Below, piece after piece: positions 21,826-34,150 of a stretch of 64,000 bases of DNA (positions are counted from its first letter, which is position 1; each line of letters begins with the position of its first letter). Both the position numbers and the translations under genes were made by a program. Under the pieces are notes generated by a model. The model ran no database searches. It was not told where the DNA came from and saw only the letters and a list, made by a program, of their open reading frames with translations. Origin of the DNA: Hemicordylus capensis (Eukaryota > Chordata > Lepidosauria > Squamata > Cordylidae); contig NC_069657.1 of NCBI RefSeq assembly GCF_027244095.1, positions 412,267,063 to 412,331,062 on the forward strand. Direction: 5' to 3'.

Positions 21826-24233
21826 TGCCATTGCCTCACTGCTATTCTAAAGCAGCGGGACAGGCTTGAAAGGCCTAACTGTTTGCACCCTACAACTTGA
21901 TTTGATTGTGGCGGGCAGGGAAAGAACAGTGGCGTGGTTGAAAAGGTACAATTTGTCTTCTCATTAACCACTTTTAATAAACTGACAGCCGCCTTGGCAA
22001 AATCATTGGAGTGGAGATGATTCCTGACTTCCCTAATAATAATTAGAAAAATAATCTTGAGCATTTAAGCTGACTCAACTTCATCTTGTGCTGAAAAACA
22101 GCAAGGGCGGTGGGGAGCCAAACGATGTCTTGCTGGGCACTTGGAGTTCTTCACTAGAAATCTAATGCAAGCAGCACTCACGGAAAAATGAGTTGTTTCC
22201 ACTTGCTAGCAAAATGCCTGGAATTATGCTAAGTATATTTTGGTCAATGAAGCCTTCCTGTTAAGAAGGATAGTTTATTTTACCTCAACAAAACCCCAGT
22301 AAGACGAAGGAAACACAACCTCAGCATATATATTAATTACGGCTTGAGAACTTGCTGTTAGAGAAGAAGGCAGCGTCCACAACCTTGGATAGGATTCAAA
22401 AAGGCAAAAGTCATGTTAAGTAGAGGTCTTCTACCTGAATCCATATGTAGCTATCAAAAATGCAACAGGCTTTAGATGCTGTGTTGCTTGGTGGTTTAAT
22501 AGAGGCAAATGCCAAAATAAATGCTTAACACATGTCATAAACCTCAGAAGTGCTGTTTTGCATATTACTGTTCACACTGTTGTTGTTTTTAAGACACTGT
22601 ACACAAGTTTGCCATTTAGAGCACGACTGGAAGTCCAGCCTCCAATGCATCACCGGCATGTCGCTCACCCTCCCACCTGTGGTCTTCATGGTTACAGCAT
22701 CCATACAAAAAGGCAAATGCCATAAGCATGATGGCAGGCGTTTCTACTATCATAAGGCTGAGGAGCTACCTTTTGATCAATGGACAATGCCACCATCATA
22801 CATACAGCACTTACCTCTTCAGATGAATGCTGTAACCATGAAGAGCATGAGTGGGAGGATGAGTAACATGACAGTGACATGCCAAGGGTGGGACATATGG
22901 ATGAGCTCTTCCCTTCCATACAGGATCTTTCTCTTTCCAAAAAACCCTCCCAGTCAGAACAGGGCTACCATTTTCATCTTATGAGCAGTTTCTTCATACC
23001 CATGTTGGAGTATCATAGAGAACAGGGTGGATTGCAGTGCCTGAAGTCCATGAATTTCCCCACCTCCTATGTTACAGCCCTCACAGGAGGAGACCACCCA
23101 TATGAGAACAGAACAGTAGCAGAAAATAGTTTGTGATCCATCAGCATGTAAATGTAACAGTTTTATTGCAGGAGATGTGACACTTCAGGAGCATTCATGC
23201 TAGTAGATTACTTCTGGTTTAGAGCAAGAAGTGGTCCTCCAGACATATGTCCTTACTTTGCCAGCAATAATTTGTATTGGATGGCATTCTGATTCCTGAC
23301 TGATGAAGCACTGCTGTGATAGGAGAAGCATTGGTGCTTCTGAACAGTTCAACTAACTCAGCTCCTCTGCTGGCTCACCGGTGGGGGGAAGACTATCTTC
23401 CCGGGGAAGTGCTCTTTGCCATTCCAAAAATATGTGCCTGAGGATCACACAGCCCTCAGGCATGTATTTTCAGGTGACACAGAGAGTTTCCAAGGGAAGG
23501 GGAGGTCGTCAAAATCACACACACACACACAGTTAATCTGGAACTCTTCAGAAGTTCTGGTGCTACACTGATGTTTCTCCCATTGCAGTGCAGATGTCAG
23601 ATGTCAGCCACTATTGCTAATGCTACAGATCAGTGGTGTACCCTGACAAAGCATTCTATTTCCTGTCTCTGCTCAGTTTCCTGTGCAATGATCTTGTTCA
23701 TATCTCTGTGTATTTGTGGAATATTGCACCCATGATGTCATGAAAATTGTCTGCTTTTGTTCTCTGACTGGCCTGTGTTGTTCCCCATTGATTTCAGTGG
23801 GGGACCATCCCCACTTCTCCTGCCTGTAACATCTTGGTTTTCCAGCCCACATAAATGGTATTTTCAGGACCTTGAGGACCCCCCCAAGGGATCATGTGTA
23901 CCTAATGACAAAGCTCCCTGGAGACCCAGATTTCAGGATATTGAAAAGAGCATAGAGTCACAGCCTAACTGCTATTGAAATGGTAATAAATATTAAATCA
24001 TTTTTAAAAAACAAAAAACCTTACAACCACAGCAGAGAGACACACCTGCAGATAAAGCTCCAGTAGCAGATTTTGGCAGTGTGGAGAAAGAATGTGCAGT
24101 AAGCTAGGGTAGGAAATACCAAGTATCCCCAGATCTTGACCTGACACATTTTAGGGTACACATCAGCCAAGGCTTGGGACTGAGTGGTGATTGCAAATAA
24201 AAATGACCCAGCCAACAAAGTCCTCCCGAACAA
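21826..24233. other. Intergenic DNA with a few repeat remnants
   Basis: Apart from the inverted repeat at 22652-22882 and the repeat at 23300-23620 (partner of 20737-21070), I recognise nothing. A short (AC)n lies at 23514-23532. Confidence 0.4.
22652..22882. repeat. Inverted repeat, about 55-bp arms
   Basis: The block around GGCATGTCGCTCACCCTCCC and TCTTCATGGTTACAGCATCC (22652-22705) is repeated in inverse orientation at about 22824-22882. The outer flanks do not pair. It is probably a decayed foldback element. Confidence 0.6.
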
Positions 24234-24384
24234 CATAGGAACATAGCAGAGGAAACTGCTTTATACTGAGTCAGGCCATTAGTCCATCTAGCTCAGTATT
24301 GTCTACTCTGGCATCAGCTCTCCAGGGTTCCAGGCAGGAGCCTTTCTCAGCTCTACCCAAAGATGCCAGGAAGTGAACCAGGGA
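24234..24384 (-). mobile_element. 5S-type SINE fragment, minus strand
   Basis: The tail half (TATACTGAGTCAGGCCATTA, then GCTCAGTATTGTCTACTCTG on the plus strand) stops before the 5S-like head. A foldback element end follows immediately. Confidence 0.75.
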
Positions 24385-24385
24385 C

Positions 24386-24500
24386 TAGGGGTCTGCAAAC
24401 AGGTTCACATTTGAGCCGGTTCGGTTTGACAGTTTTAACTCGAACCAAACACCCTCCTTCAAATCTCAGAACTGGTTCTAGATCGAACTGAATTGAAGTT
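24386..24500. mobile_element. Foldback MITE end fragment
   Basis: TAGGGGTCTGCAAACAGGTT followed by GAGCCGGTTCGGTTTGAC matches the ends of the elements at 3960, 7234 and 47088. The right end is not found. Confidence 0.5.
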
Positions 24501-26319
24501 CAGAGTCCAGGCCAGGGGCTGCAGCCCAGAGAGCAGCACAACACTGGCTGGCAGCAGCAACACATGCGCAGCAACACTGGCTGGCAGCAGCAACCCAGGG
24601 GTGGGGGCTGCCTGTGGGCCACCCGCCCAAAAGCGGGAGTGGGAGCTCATGTCCAAGATGGCGTTGGCACTGGAGCCCTGCCTGTTCACAACAAAGACTT
24701 GGTGTGCCAATGCCACTCTTCTGAGTCAGGTCCTGCCTGCTGCACTTCTCCTAGGGAAGCTCACATGACAGATAGATGATCGATATCACAGGCTATTTCA
24801 GCGCTGAGAGTTTTAACTTCTGTCCTCTTTGATGGAATTAGGAGGGCTGAATTATCATTTCAGCAGGAGCATCTCCCATAGTTTTGTTCTTAATGTATGG
24901 GAGAATGGAATAGCTTGCTACCATATTATTCACATTATGGGTACAAAACAGAAAAACAATAGACATTTAAATACCCACTCAAGTAACAGTGTAAATCATA
25001 CAGAAATAAATTAGTTCTTAAAACTTTGTCATGTTTTTATACATTTTCATTTTAAAAATACAAACACAAAAACAATGCAATCAAAAATAGATCAGTATCA
25101 GTGTATCATTACAACTAAAAATATATGCGCATTTGTACAGCTAGGAGTGTGACTGAAATAAAAGAAAAGATATATAAGCAAAACCTCAGAAAATACAGAT
25201 CGGTAATGAGATTTTATAAAATCTGTTTATATTTTACAGGCTAAAAGCAGCCTCTGCGGGGGGAGGGGGAGGTTTAAGCCAAAGAAGTGAATTATTTTAC
25301 TGCCAAAGGGAATGTGGGATTAAATTACTGGCATTTGAAAAGGTAAGTATGACTGTACTCTCCTGAAGCATTGGAGCTTAAGGGTGGCAGGTGGGAATCC
25401 ACACTGACTTAACAAATGTTTGATAACATTGGTAGCCTTATTCATTTAGCCAGATCCCTCCCTCTGGCTTCATCCTGGGAGAAGGCAGGCATGCCAGACA
25501 ATCATAATGGGCGACTGGATACTCCTACAAGAAGCCCTGCTGCTGCTTAGCTCGAAGTTCTTCAGAGCGGTACTAATTTATGACAGCTGGGTATGATCCC
25601 TCCAGGACCATCATGCCAGCTGAGAATTGCAGAGAGGACAGATCCAGCCTGCTCTCCTTGCTCCTGAGATCTGCTCATTCAACAGAGCGGGAGGTGGACA
25701 GTGGCTGTAGGTGCTGTTGGTGCCAGCTTTATGAGAATTCACTTTTTCTGGAGTGATTCTTAAGAAGACAGCTTTATCCTAATATCCAACCCTCTCCACC
25801 TTTCGGGGCCAAGGGCACCATGCCTTTTAATATTGTCACATGTTATAAACAACAAAGTTAAATGTCAGTGTAAAATATATATTCCTGGCTATAAATATCA
25901 AAAAGTCAATAGGCCAACCAAACTACACAAAAAACCCAGACAAGTATTCTAGCAAGAATATAGTGGTTTACATATCCTGCAGCATGCTGTGGGTGTCACA
26001 GACACGTCTGTGCTGCTGAGGGGCTCTAACATGTGAGGCAAAAGTGCTGGGTAAGAGGGCAGTACTGGAACTGCTGACCTGCTGCATGATCGCACATCAT
26101 GAATGACACCCAATGGAAGTCGAGTGCGATATGCAATTGCGCAAGAGGTCAGTATTTCCGGTAGAGTCCTGCTGCACAGCACCATCACCTGTGGTGTGGT
26201 GCTACAGAGACGGGCAGAGATGCCGTCTGATAATTTTTACTCTGCCCCCCCCCCAGCTCTATGTATGTGTATGTATATGTATATGTGTATGTGTGTGTGT
26301 GTATATGTATATATGAGAC
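24501..26319. other. Intergenic DNA, nothing recognised
   Basis: Duplicated CACTGGCTGGCAGCAGCAAC occurs at about 24543 and 24576, a short tandem duplication. The rest is AT-rich and unannotated. A (TG)n/(TA)n tract lies at 26262-26315. Confidence 0.4.
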
Positions 26320-26519
26320 ACATTTATATTCTGCTCTTCCTCCAAGAAGCCCAGAGCAGTGTACATAGTTAAGTTTCTCCTCACAACAACCCTGTGAAGT
26401 AGGTTAGGCTGAGAGAGAAGTGACTGGCCCAGAGTCACCCAGGCAAGTCTTATGGCTGAATGGGGATTTGAACTCAGGTCTCCCCAGACCAGCACTCTAA
26501 CTACTACACCACGCTGGCT
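26320..26519 (-). mobile_element. tRNA-derived SINE (GTGGTGTAGTGG type), minus strand
   Basis: The reverse strand begins GCCAGCGTGGTGTAGTAGTT (box A) with box B-like GAGTTCAAATCCCCATTCAG. It continues through GGGTGACTCTGGGCCAGTCA and ends with GAGCAGAATATAAATGTG. Its tail resembles the L2 3' end. Two more copies lie at 45411-45625 and 45860-46055. Confidence 0.85.
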
Positions 26520-28698
26520 ACAACTCCCAAATTATAGGACTACAATTCCCATAATCCACAGCCACAGTGGCCAATAGCCAGGGATTATTGCTCTAGGGTT
26601 TCAGCATGGACGAAAAGCCCTTTGCTTTCTAAATGGGAATAATATCCTGCTCTTGCTATACCAACCGTTTGTTACATAATTGAATATTGGCCCACAATTG
26701 ATTTTATTATCATTCTTCCTGTCCTCTGTTACAGGGAGCCCTCCACCCTTTTTGGCCGATAATCCAAACTGCTCTTCTGGATGAATATATGAGGTTCAAG
26801 TTCTGTAGGGTTACAAAACTGCCCTTGACCATCTAGACCCAGAATCCAAAGCATGGAAATCTCAGTACATAACTTGAGGAAGGCGGTTCTCATGAGCAGC
26901 TAAGACTAGGCTAAGGCAGTCGAGCCTGGGCTTGGCTGCCCACAAGATCCACCAGGTTCCATGCAGCCCCCGGCAGCACCACAGTGACAAACCCACCTAC
27001 AGAGCCCACCAGTTAGCCAAGTTCAAGGGTGCAAGCACACACTTAACTCGGGCTAACTGCTTGTGTGTGAGCCCCAGATGCTCCCAGCTGGCGCTGGCAC
27101 AGGAGCACACTTGTGTGGTGCATTGTGGGATTTCCAGCGGTCAGGATGACGCCTCCCAACCTCCACCCCTTTGTGCTGCCTGGGGCAGCAGCGGGCCATC
27201 CGCATGTGTGATCCACTCATCCCGCAACATCTTGGTAATCATCTGTGGGGAAAGTAAGGTTATGCAACTTTCCTCCTCACCTGCCCTCCCACATGGTAGT
27301 GTGAATGGGCCTGCCTGATATGTGACTGGCCCAACCTTCTGTGAAAGATGAGAGAAATCCATGGCCATGTTCAGGAGGACAAGTGGCTCTCTTCGGTCCC
27401 ACAGAGGGGATACACAGGGAACTCAGCTGAAAGAACACAGTCTGTGGAAGACCCACAGGCACCCAGCAACCTGCCTCTTTTCCCCAATCTAGAGTAATGC
27501 AAGAGGGCCCAAGTGGTGAGAACAACAGCGTAAGAAGGAGGCAGGGACTAGCAGGGGACCAGGAGCTGGAGCTGTTTACTGAAGATTTTCTAGTGGGCCA
27601 GATGGCCCAGTCCCTTCCTGAATTCTCTCGGGGTCCTGCTGTAGAGCATACATGGAGCTTTCCTCCTCCTCCTGAGGAGGCCAAATGGATGGGATGCCTT
27701 AGGCTTCCACTGGGCACTGCACTGCTAGACCTGTGTTTCGGCACAGACTCATTACCACCATTGTTCCATCCTGAGGTGCTGGGGATGATGAGGAAGGGTC
27801 CAGAGCTAGGAAGGGAATAACTACTTCTACTGAGGAAGCGAAGTAGGAACCACAACAAGAGGCATTGGGTACCCCATTATTGGAGTCCACTTGGACAGGG
27901 TGTCATCTGGAGGGTCAGCCACTGACTCTCTTTCAGAGGGTATTGAGTCTCCAGTGACCCATCTGAACTGGGAGTCACCACTCAATCCTGCTCCATCCTC
28001 TTCTTCAGAAGAGGTATTGTGGGATCCAACGCCCAAGCACTGTTGGGTCCAAACACAGCTCCTTCCCTAGGGGCTTAAAATTGTCTTAGGTTGTTACTCA
28101 TGAATCAGGTAAAGCATGTGTGTTGGTTCCTTTCCCTTGACATCCATTCCACAACTTATGGAACTGAGGCAAGAGCCAACTACAAATTTTGAACAAGACC
28201 CAAAAATCCTACGGGTAATCATGGCTCTCCTGAGCCCAAATTAATGTTAGATTTATTCAAGTTTAGTGCCACCCTCAATGTAACAGTCATGATGACATGC
28301 TTATAAACCTTACACAATAGTCTTTTGAGACCGATTTTTATTGTTTTGAAAGAATGCATAACCGTGGGCGACATTTCATTCTCTAATAAACACTACAAAG
28401 AAAAAATGACTAAATTCTTTATGAGCCAACAACAAATGCTCAATATTACAAATGAAACTGATGAGGAAGCATGCATGATTTATTTAGGATGCTGACTGTA
28501 ACTGCATATATTTAAATATGACACCTTATTGATAATTTGTATTTAATCAGATTAACTTGTGTGTTCCTGGTGTTTACAATCTGAATTCAGCAAGCTGATG
28601 CTGCACAATTATTGCCTTACAATTCAACACATAATATTTAGATTGTCAGATCTATTGCTGAAAATAAAATATATGAAGCAATCTAAAAGTGTTTCAAA
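26520..28698. other. Intergenic DNA, mostly unrecognised
   Basis: 26520-26600 is a fragment of the hAT MITE seen whole at 17216-17351. 26960-27320 is GC-rich with short inverted words. Open frames across 27277-27858 show no domain and read as simple GC-driven frames. Confidence 0.4.
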
Positions 28699-28832
28699 AT
28701 CAAACTCTCAAATTCTGAAATGTGAAAATCAAAATTTGTGCAGTTTTGTTTCAAGTCTCTTAATTATTCAGTCACAACATCAGTCCTAAGGAAAATGAAA
28801 GAGATGCCAGCCATTTAGCCCAATCTACAGTC

Positions 28833-29090
28833 GCAGCAGGGAAATTACTTGACTAGCAAGCTGGAGGTTACCGGTTCGAATCCCCGCTGGTATGTTCCCC
28901 AGGCTATGAGAAACATTTACTGTCTATCAGGCAGCAGTGATATAGGAAGGTGCTGAAAGGCATCATCTCACACTGTGAGGGAGATGGCAATGGTAAACCC
29001 CTCCTGTATTCTACCAAATACAACCACAGGGCTCTGTGGTCGCCAGGTGTTGACACCAGCTCAACGGCACACTGTACCTTTACGTTTACA
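28833..29090 (+). mobile_element. SINE with Bov-B-like tail
   Basis: A tRNA-like head (CAGGGAAATTACTTGACTAG), box B (GGTTCGAATCCCCGCTGG), a middle with AGGAAGGTGCTGAAAGGC, and the tail GGCAATGGTAAACCCCTCCT through CTCAACGGCACACTGTACC. The end matches what is known of Bov-B LINE 3' tails in squamate SINEs. Confidence 0.8.
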
Positions 29091-30121
29091 GTCCAGTTAA
29101 GCCCACTTAGACCTTTTGACATGGAAAAATTAAAGCTGTTTTAAACCCATGTGCTACCCATCTTCCATTCTAGGTTGCTCTGATTGCTTCTTAACAAAAA
29201 GGATTATTGATGCATGGGAAACATGACAATCATCCTAGTGTAATAATCTAATTAGAATAGATACCACATTTACTTGGGATGCATGGCGAAGCTATGTGCC
29301 ACTTGAGCTGGCAAAGCTGGAGTGATTTATTTGGAGCCATTTTCCCCCTGCAAATTCCACAATCCTTGGTATGCTTATATTAAAGATAAATCAGAGAGAT
29401 CTTGTCCCCACTCCCCAAGAATTTCTATGCAATCAAGAACAGCTGGCAGCACTGCTAGAGATAAGAGCATGTGAGCATTTCCATTACACTGCTATTGGAG
29501 AATTTTATTTTTCAGACACCATAGACTCTTAGGCTGAAAACTGGCAGTTGAATTTAGCTTGATAGCATTGCATATGCATGGGGTAGAGAAGATGTACTAC
29601 CCAATTCAGCAAGGGGTGATCTGCATGTGAAAACAGGTTTCCACATGCAAATTCTCCATACTGGGTATGCAAATAGCTGCAGCACAGGGAACTAACACCA
29701 GACCCAATGAATGCTCGATGTGCACACACAGTGTCATCTTCACCTGCTGATTTGTATGGATATTCTTATAGTCTTGGTTTTATTACTGCTGTTTAATTTT
29801 GTCTTCTCCCACCTGAACCTGCCTGGCAATTAAAATCATCTTCTGAGGCCCTGTTCTGGATTCTCCTTGTCTTCAGAAGTAAGGTAGATATCTACTGGAG
29901 GAATGGCCTTTTCTATGGTGGCACCCCAGCTCTGGAATTCCCTTTCATACGAGGCTTGCCTGGCATGTTCATTGTCATCAGGGATGATTCTAATGAGTAG
30001 CAAGGGGTAGTGGACACTCCCCTAAGTTATTTGCTGCTCCCCCTTTTACTCCCCCTCCACCAGACTGGAACATTTCAGCAAAGAGTCAGACAACACAGCC
30101 ACAGCATATTATGGTCCTAAA

Positions 30122-30364
30122 AGTAAAGTGTGTCCTCAAGTCGGTGTTGACTCCTAGCGACCACAGAGCCCTGTGGTTTTCTTTGGTAGAATACAGGAGG
30201 GGTTGACCACTGCCTTCTCGCACGCAGTATGAGATGATGCCTTTCAGCACCTTCCTATATCACTGCGGCCCAATATAGGTGTTTCCTATATTGTCTGGGA
30301 AACATACCAGCGGGGATTCAAACTGGCAACCTCTGGCTTGGTAGTCAAGTCATCTCCCCGCTGC
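30122..30364 (-). mobile_element. SINE with Bov-B-like tail, minus strand
   Basis: Inverted copy of the SINE at 28833-29090, with the same landmarks on the reverse strand (AGTAAAGTGTGTCCTCAAGT at the tail end, CCCCGCTGGTATG near the head). It forms the right half of the inverted duplication. Confidence 0.8.
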
Positions 30365-30500
30365 GACTGTAGATTGGGCTAAATGGCTGGCATCTCTTTC
30401 ATTTTCCTTAGGACTGGTGTTGTGACTGGATAATTATGAGACTTGAAACAAAATTTGGAATGAATTTAGATTTTCACATTTCAGAATCTGAGAGTTTGAT

Positions 30501-31862
30501 TATGATCCTAAAGTTTGAATTTTTAAAAGCTTCAGTTGTCTAAAGAAGCCACGTTCACTCACTCCTCTACCCCGAAGCAAGCAGCAGAAGACAGTGCAGC
30601 CAAGTAGGTAGGAGGTTCATTAAGTTTCTTAGTTATATCAATTACCTTACCTCTGTAAATATTTGATGTACAGTAAAATCCTCACTCCCCTGATAAGGTT
30701 CTTTATTACCCCTTTGCTCCCCCCAATCAGTTGATCTAGAGTCACTCCTGATTGTCATCATTTAGGTTCCCTACCCAACATCCTTGAAGCCACTTTTATC
30801 CTGCATGGTTGATTTTGCTGGCACCAGTTTATTTTAGTATGCTTTATTTTGGTTATATTTATTATGATGGTGTTAATTCTGATGTAAGGTGCCTTGAGGA
30901 TTCTGAAAGTGGAAAGACAGGACGGAAATGTGTTGAATAACTGAATATGTGCTAGTGCAATGTAGTAGCTAAAAGACTGAGATGTAAACCAGGATGCTCC
31001 TGGTTTGGATCTCACCCCTGTGGAGAATCTCTGTGGTGAGAAATAGCAGGAGTGGAGCACCTCTTTATTGAGTAGTGCCTGACTGTGCCACCATTTGACA
31101 AAGAGCTGCTCAGGTAGCAGGCAGTGAAAGAGGGAGGCAGGTAAGCTGGCGGTGGGCATCTTGCTGCCCACTGGCACCCCAACAATCTGCTACTTGATAT
31201 GGCTGCCTGATCTTGCCTTGTGGAAGGTCTGGTCCTGTGAGATGTGGCCTGTGTCTGTCCCAAATGCTTCCTTCTCCCAGGGAGCTCCTGTCTCTTTGTG
31301 AATTTCATTCCAAATATTTGCATATAAACCTCGTCTTCATCCTTCTAAAGAAAATTTTAGCATGGTACTGTTGACTAAAGAAACAAGAAATTACACATTT
31401 CAGGCAACGCCGGCTGGCAAAATGATCACAGATGTGGAGATTAATACATTAATAACAATAATAAATACTAGCAATAATGTCTGATTCTGATTACTTGTGC
31501 CCTGTTCTTCCCTCCCCTCACTTTTTCCCATCATGTCTTCCTTCCTTCCTTTTCTTCTTCTTTCCCACCACTACTTCTTTCCTTCTGCTTGCATTTCTCC
31601 CTTGCTTCCCATATGTTTATAACAGGAATGCCACGCTGACCCTCCGGGGATTAGTTAATTAATGTTGATTAAAAACACGAGCCTTGGCTGAGCTAAATCA
31701 CATGCAAATTTAATCCTCAATAGATCAAAAACTCAGAAATAATTTAGTCAGTGTTTAGAGAAGAAATGAAAGTGTACATTTCTCTGTATCAATGGGTGGG
31801 CAGGGGGGCTTGGAACGAACCTTTCTGATGACTCTGGTGCAGCTATGGCTTCCCTTGCATGA

Positions 31863-31918
<56 letters not shown>

Positions 31919-32379
31919 TGTTGGGAGTGTTGTCATTCATTTTCTAAATGACTAAAACAGATTATTCTGCTATGGAACCAGTGGATTAATCATATTAACA
32001 ACAGACATATATGACTTGTATTAGTGGTGGAGGAAAATCCTAACAGTCTGTTTCGATACACCTGATTTGCTTCTTATGCGGCATGAATGATTGACACAGT
32101 GAATGTTCAGACAACCCAGCACAGTCTTTTGTCATGGTTCACAGCAGATTGTTCTGTTCCACTTCCCTATGGGAATATCCATAACACACACACTCAGACC
32201 GGCTACCGCAATAATTTAAGGCTGACGCATAAATAACAAAAAGATGTTCACAGCACTTTTACAATTAACTGCTTTCCACCTCAACCTCTCCTAAACTACC
32301 ACAGTGAGTCCAGGTTCTATCATTCACCATGACGTAGTATCAGGGAGTGGTGAAATAAAAATGTCTTTGTCCTGGGTGT
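30501..32379. other. Intergenic DNA, nothing recognised apart from a microsatellite
   Basis: 31140-31330 shows high coding-like openness without a domain. A pyrimidine-rich stretch lies at 31505-31590. I see no repeat family that I can name. Confidence 0.4.
31865..31910 (+). repeat. (GT)23 microsatellite
   Basis: Uninterrupted GT dinucleotides, likely polymorphic. Confidence 0.95.
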
Positions 32380-32955
32380 TTTTCACACAGGGCTTTTAGT
32401 TCACACCTCTTCCAGAATGGAGAGTGTGCATCCACACAGGGGTGTAACTATAATAGGGCAAGGGGAGACAGTTGTCTGGGGGCCCACTGCCTTGGGGAGG
32501 CCCCCAGAGGCATCACATGACTGACTCCCCCAGCTGCACACCCGCCCGGGCTTCCTTCAGTTGTATTCATCCTCCGAAATTGATGTGAGTGTTAAGACCT
32601 GGAGCTACCAGAACAGCATGTCTTTCTCTAGTACCATTAAATGACTTGCATCATCCACAATACACTTCAGTGAGGGGGGGGCATTTAAAAATCTTGTCTC
32701 TGGGCCCACTCCAACCTTGCTACGCCCCTGCATCCACATATCGGCCAGATTTACCCCAAAGTCCCTGAGGGGAGCACTTCACCTACGATTCAGGTTTTTC
32801 ATTGTGCATTAGAGTGTAGCCTGATTTATACCCAGGGTTTTAAAAAATCCACTTTTTGTGTAGGCTTTTTGGGGCAACTTCGAACTTGCAGTAAAGCTTC
32901 ACAGTAAACTCATGGTAAAGCCTTCTGTTAGAAAAACAACCTGGGAGTTATTTGC
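32380..32955 (+). mobile_element. MITE of the TTTTCACACAGGG family with a nested hAT element
   Basis: The left part (32380-32436) and right part (about 32739-32955) join into a copy of the element seen inverted at 48585-48825. Shared landmarks are TTTTTCACACAGGGCTTTTA, GCATTAGAGTGTAGCC, TTTTTGGGGCAACTTCGA and GTAAAGCCTTCTG. The interruption is exactly the hAT element at 32437-32730 plus one copy of its target site. Confidence 0.7.
32437..32730. mobile_element. hAT MITE with perfect 8-bp target duplication
   Basis: Starts CAGGGGTGTAACTATAATAG and ends CTTGCTACGCCCCTG. It is flanked by CATCCACA at 32429-32436 and 32731-32738. The CAGGGGYGTA end and 8-bp duplication are hAT signatures. The element is 294 bp with no transposase. 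Confidence 0.92.
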
Positions 32956-33599
32956 ACATGACTTCATGCTGCGGGACAAATGTTGAGCAAAGCCACTTCA
33001 AATCATACTTGCGGCATTGAGGGAAGCAGCCCCTCCCCTCTGCTCTCAGTTTTTGTTTTGATTCAAGTTCACATGGCATGCTTCCATGTTTTACTTCTAG
33101 CCAATGGGGTTAGGGAGAGTGAGCTTTCTAAAGAACTATGTCTGCATTTCTAAAGAGAGTATCCCTCTTATCATGTTAATGATTCTACGTCAGTGCGTCT
33201 CCCTAATTGCGCTGGTGTTTTCAGAAACAGTCCCTTTAAAACAGCATTTTAAAAACCTGGGAATACACCGGGATATGCTAGAATTTGCAAGACAAAGCCC
33301 GACTTGTGTGTGGAGTGGGTTAAAGGATCTCGAAGGGACTTTAGGGTAAGTTTGGCTGGTGTGTGAATGCATACACTCTCTTCCGAAAGAGATTCGGGGT
33401 AACAGCCCTGTCTGTAAAGTCTCCTGGTAAGCCTTTTTGTCTTGTGATAGCACTGTATTCAGGACGGGGGGGGGGGCGCTCCAGTGGCACAACAAAGTCT
33501 GAAGGGGCGCTTGTTCAAGAATTGAACTTAGGGCTCTCCTTTTTCCTTCTTCTTTTGGTAGCGGAGCCACCATTGGGCCAACGGGTTCAAAGAACCCGG

Positions 33600-34150
33600 G
33601 CCACTGCCCAATCAGGGGCCACGTCTAGTGGCCCCGACGCCCCCGCGTCTGACGTCAGACGCGGGGGTGTTACATTAGCTCCTGAGCGGGGGCTGCGTGG
33701 CCCCTTCGGGAGCTAAACTAAGGCTGGTGCTGCGTTCGCAGTGCCAGCCAGGAGCAGCTCTGAGCCGCTCCTGGCTGTGCGCTGCGAACATAGCACCAGC
33801 CTAACTAGCACCTGAAGGGGCCGTGTGGCCCCTTCAGGAGTTAAAAGGCTGGCGCTGCTTTCACAGCGCAGCCCAGGAACAGATCTTCCCTGCAGGGAAG
33901 AGCCGCTCCTGGGCTGTGCTGCAAAAGCAGCACCAGTCTTAGTTTAACTGCCGAAGGGGCCACACGACCCCCGCTTGGGAGTTAAGCTGCACTCCCACTC
34001 CCAAACGGAGCCTCAAGGTTCCGTTCGGGAGCCAGACCATGCCCCAGCATCTGACGTCAGACGCAGGGGTGTAGCTGTCCCAGTGTCTGACATCAGACGC
34101 GGGGGTGGGGTCAGCGGGGCCACTGTGGCGGCCGCACACAGGCCTCCGAC
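33600..34150. repeat. CpG-rich ladder of hairpins with TGACGTCA cores
   Basis: A perfect 28-bp palindrome at 33640-33667 is centred on TGACGTCA, the consensus CRE. Weaker copies occur near 34050 (CTGACGTCAGACGC) and 34090 (CTGACATCAGACGC). Between them, two larger hairpins at 33721-33802 and 33846-33940 contain GGCTGGTGCTGC paired with AGCACCAGCC. GGAGCTAA and AGGGGCC motifs recur every roughly 130 bp. It looks like a tandem or foldback repeat rather than a gene, and a run of G's at 33465-33477 precedes it. Confidence 0.7.

Larger units (their letters stand above)
28699..30500. repeat. Inverted duplication of a SINE plus 134-bp flank
   Basis: 28699-29090 and 30122-30500 are inverted copies separated by 1031 bp. 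Each consists of a Bov-B-tailed SINE and about 134 bp of non-SINE sequence next to its head. In that flank I count about ten substitutions and a small indel; the 58 bp nearest the SINE look identical. Other copies of this SINE in the window (18112, 63522) do not have the flank. Confidence 0.75.

Noticed and set aside
27277-27858. 193-codon open frame, minus strand
   Set aside because: Ser/Pro-rich translation without any known domain, overlapping frames on both strands; no splice or promoter context.
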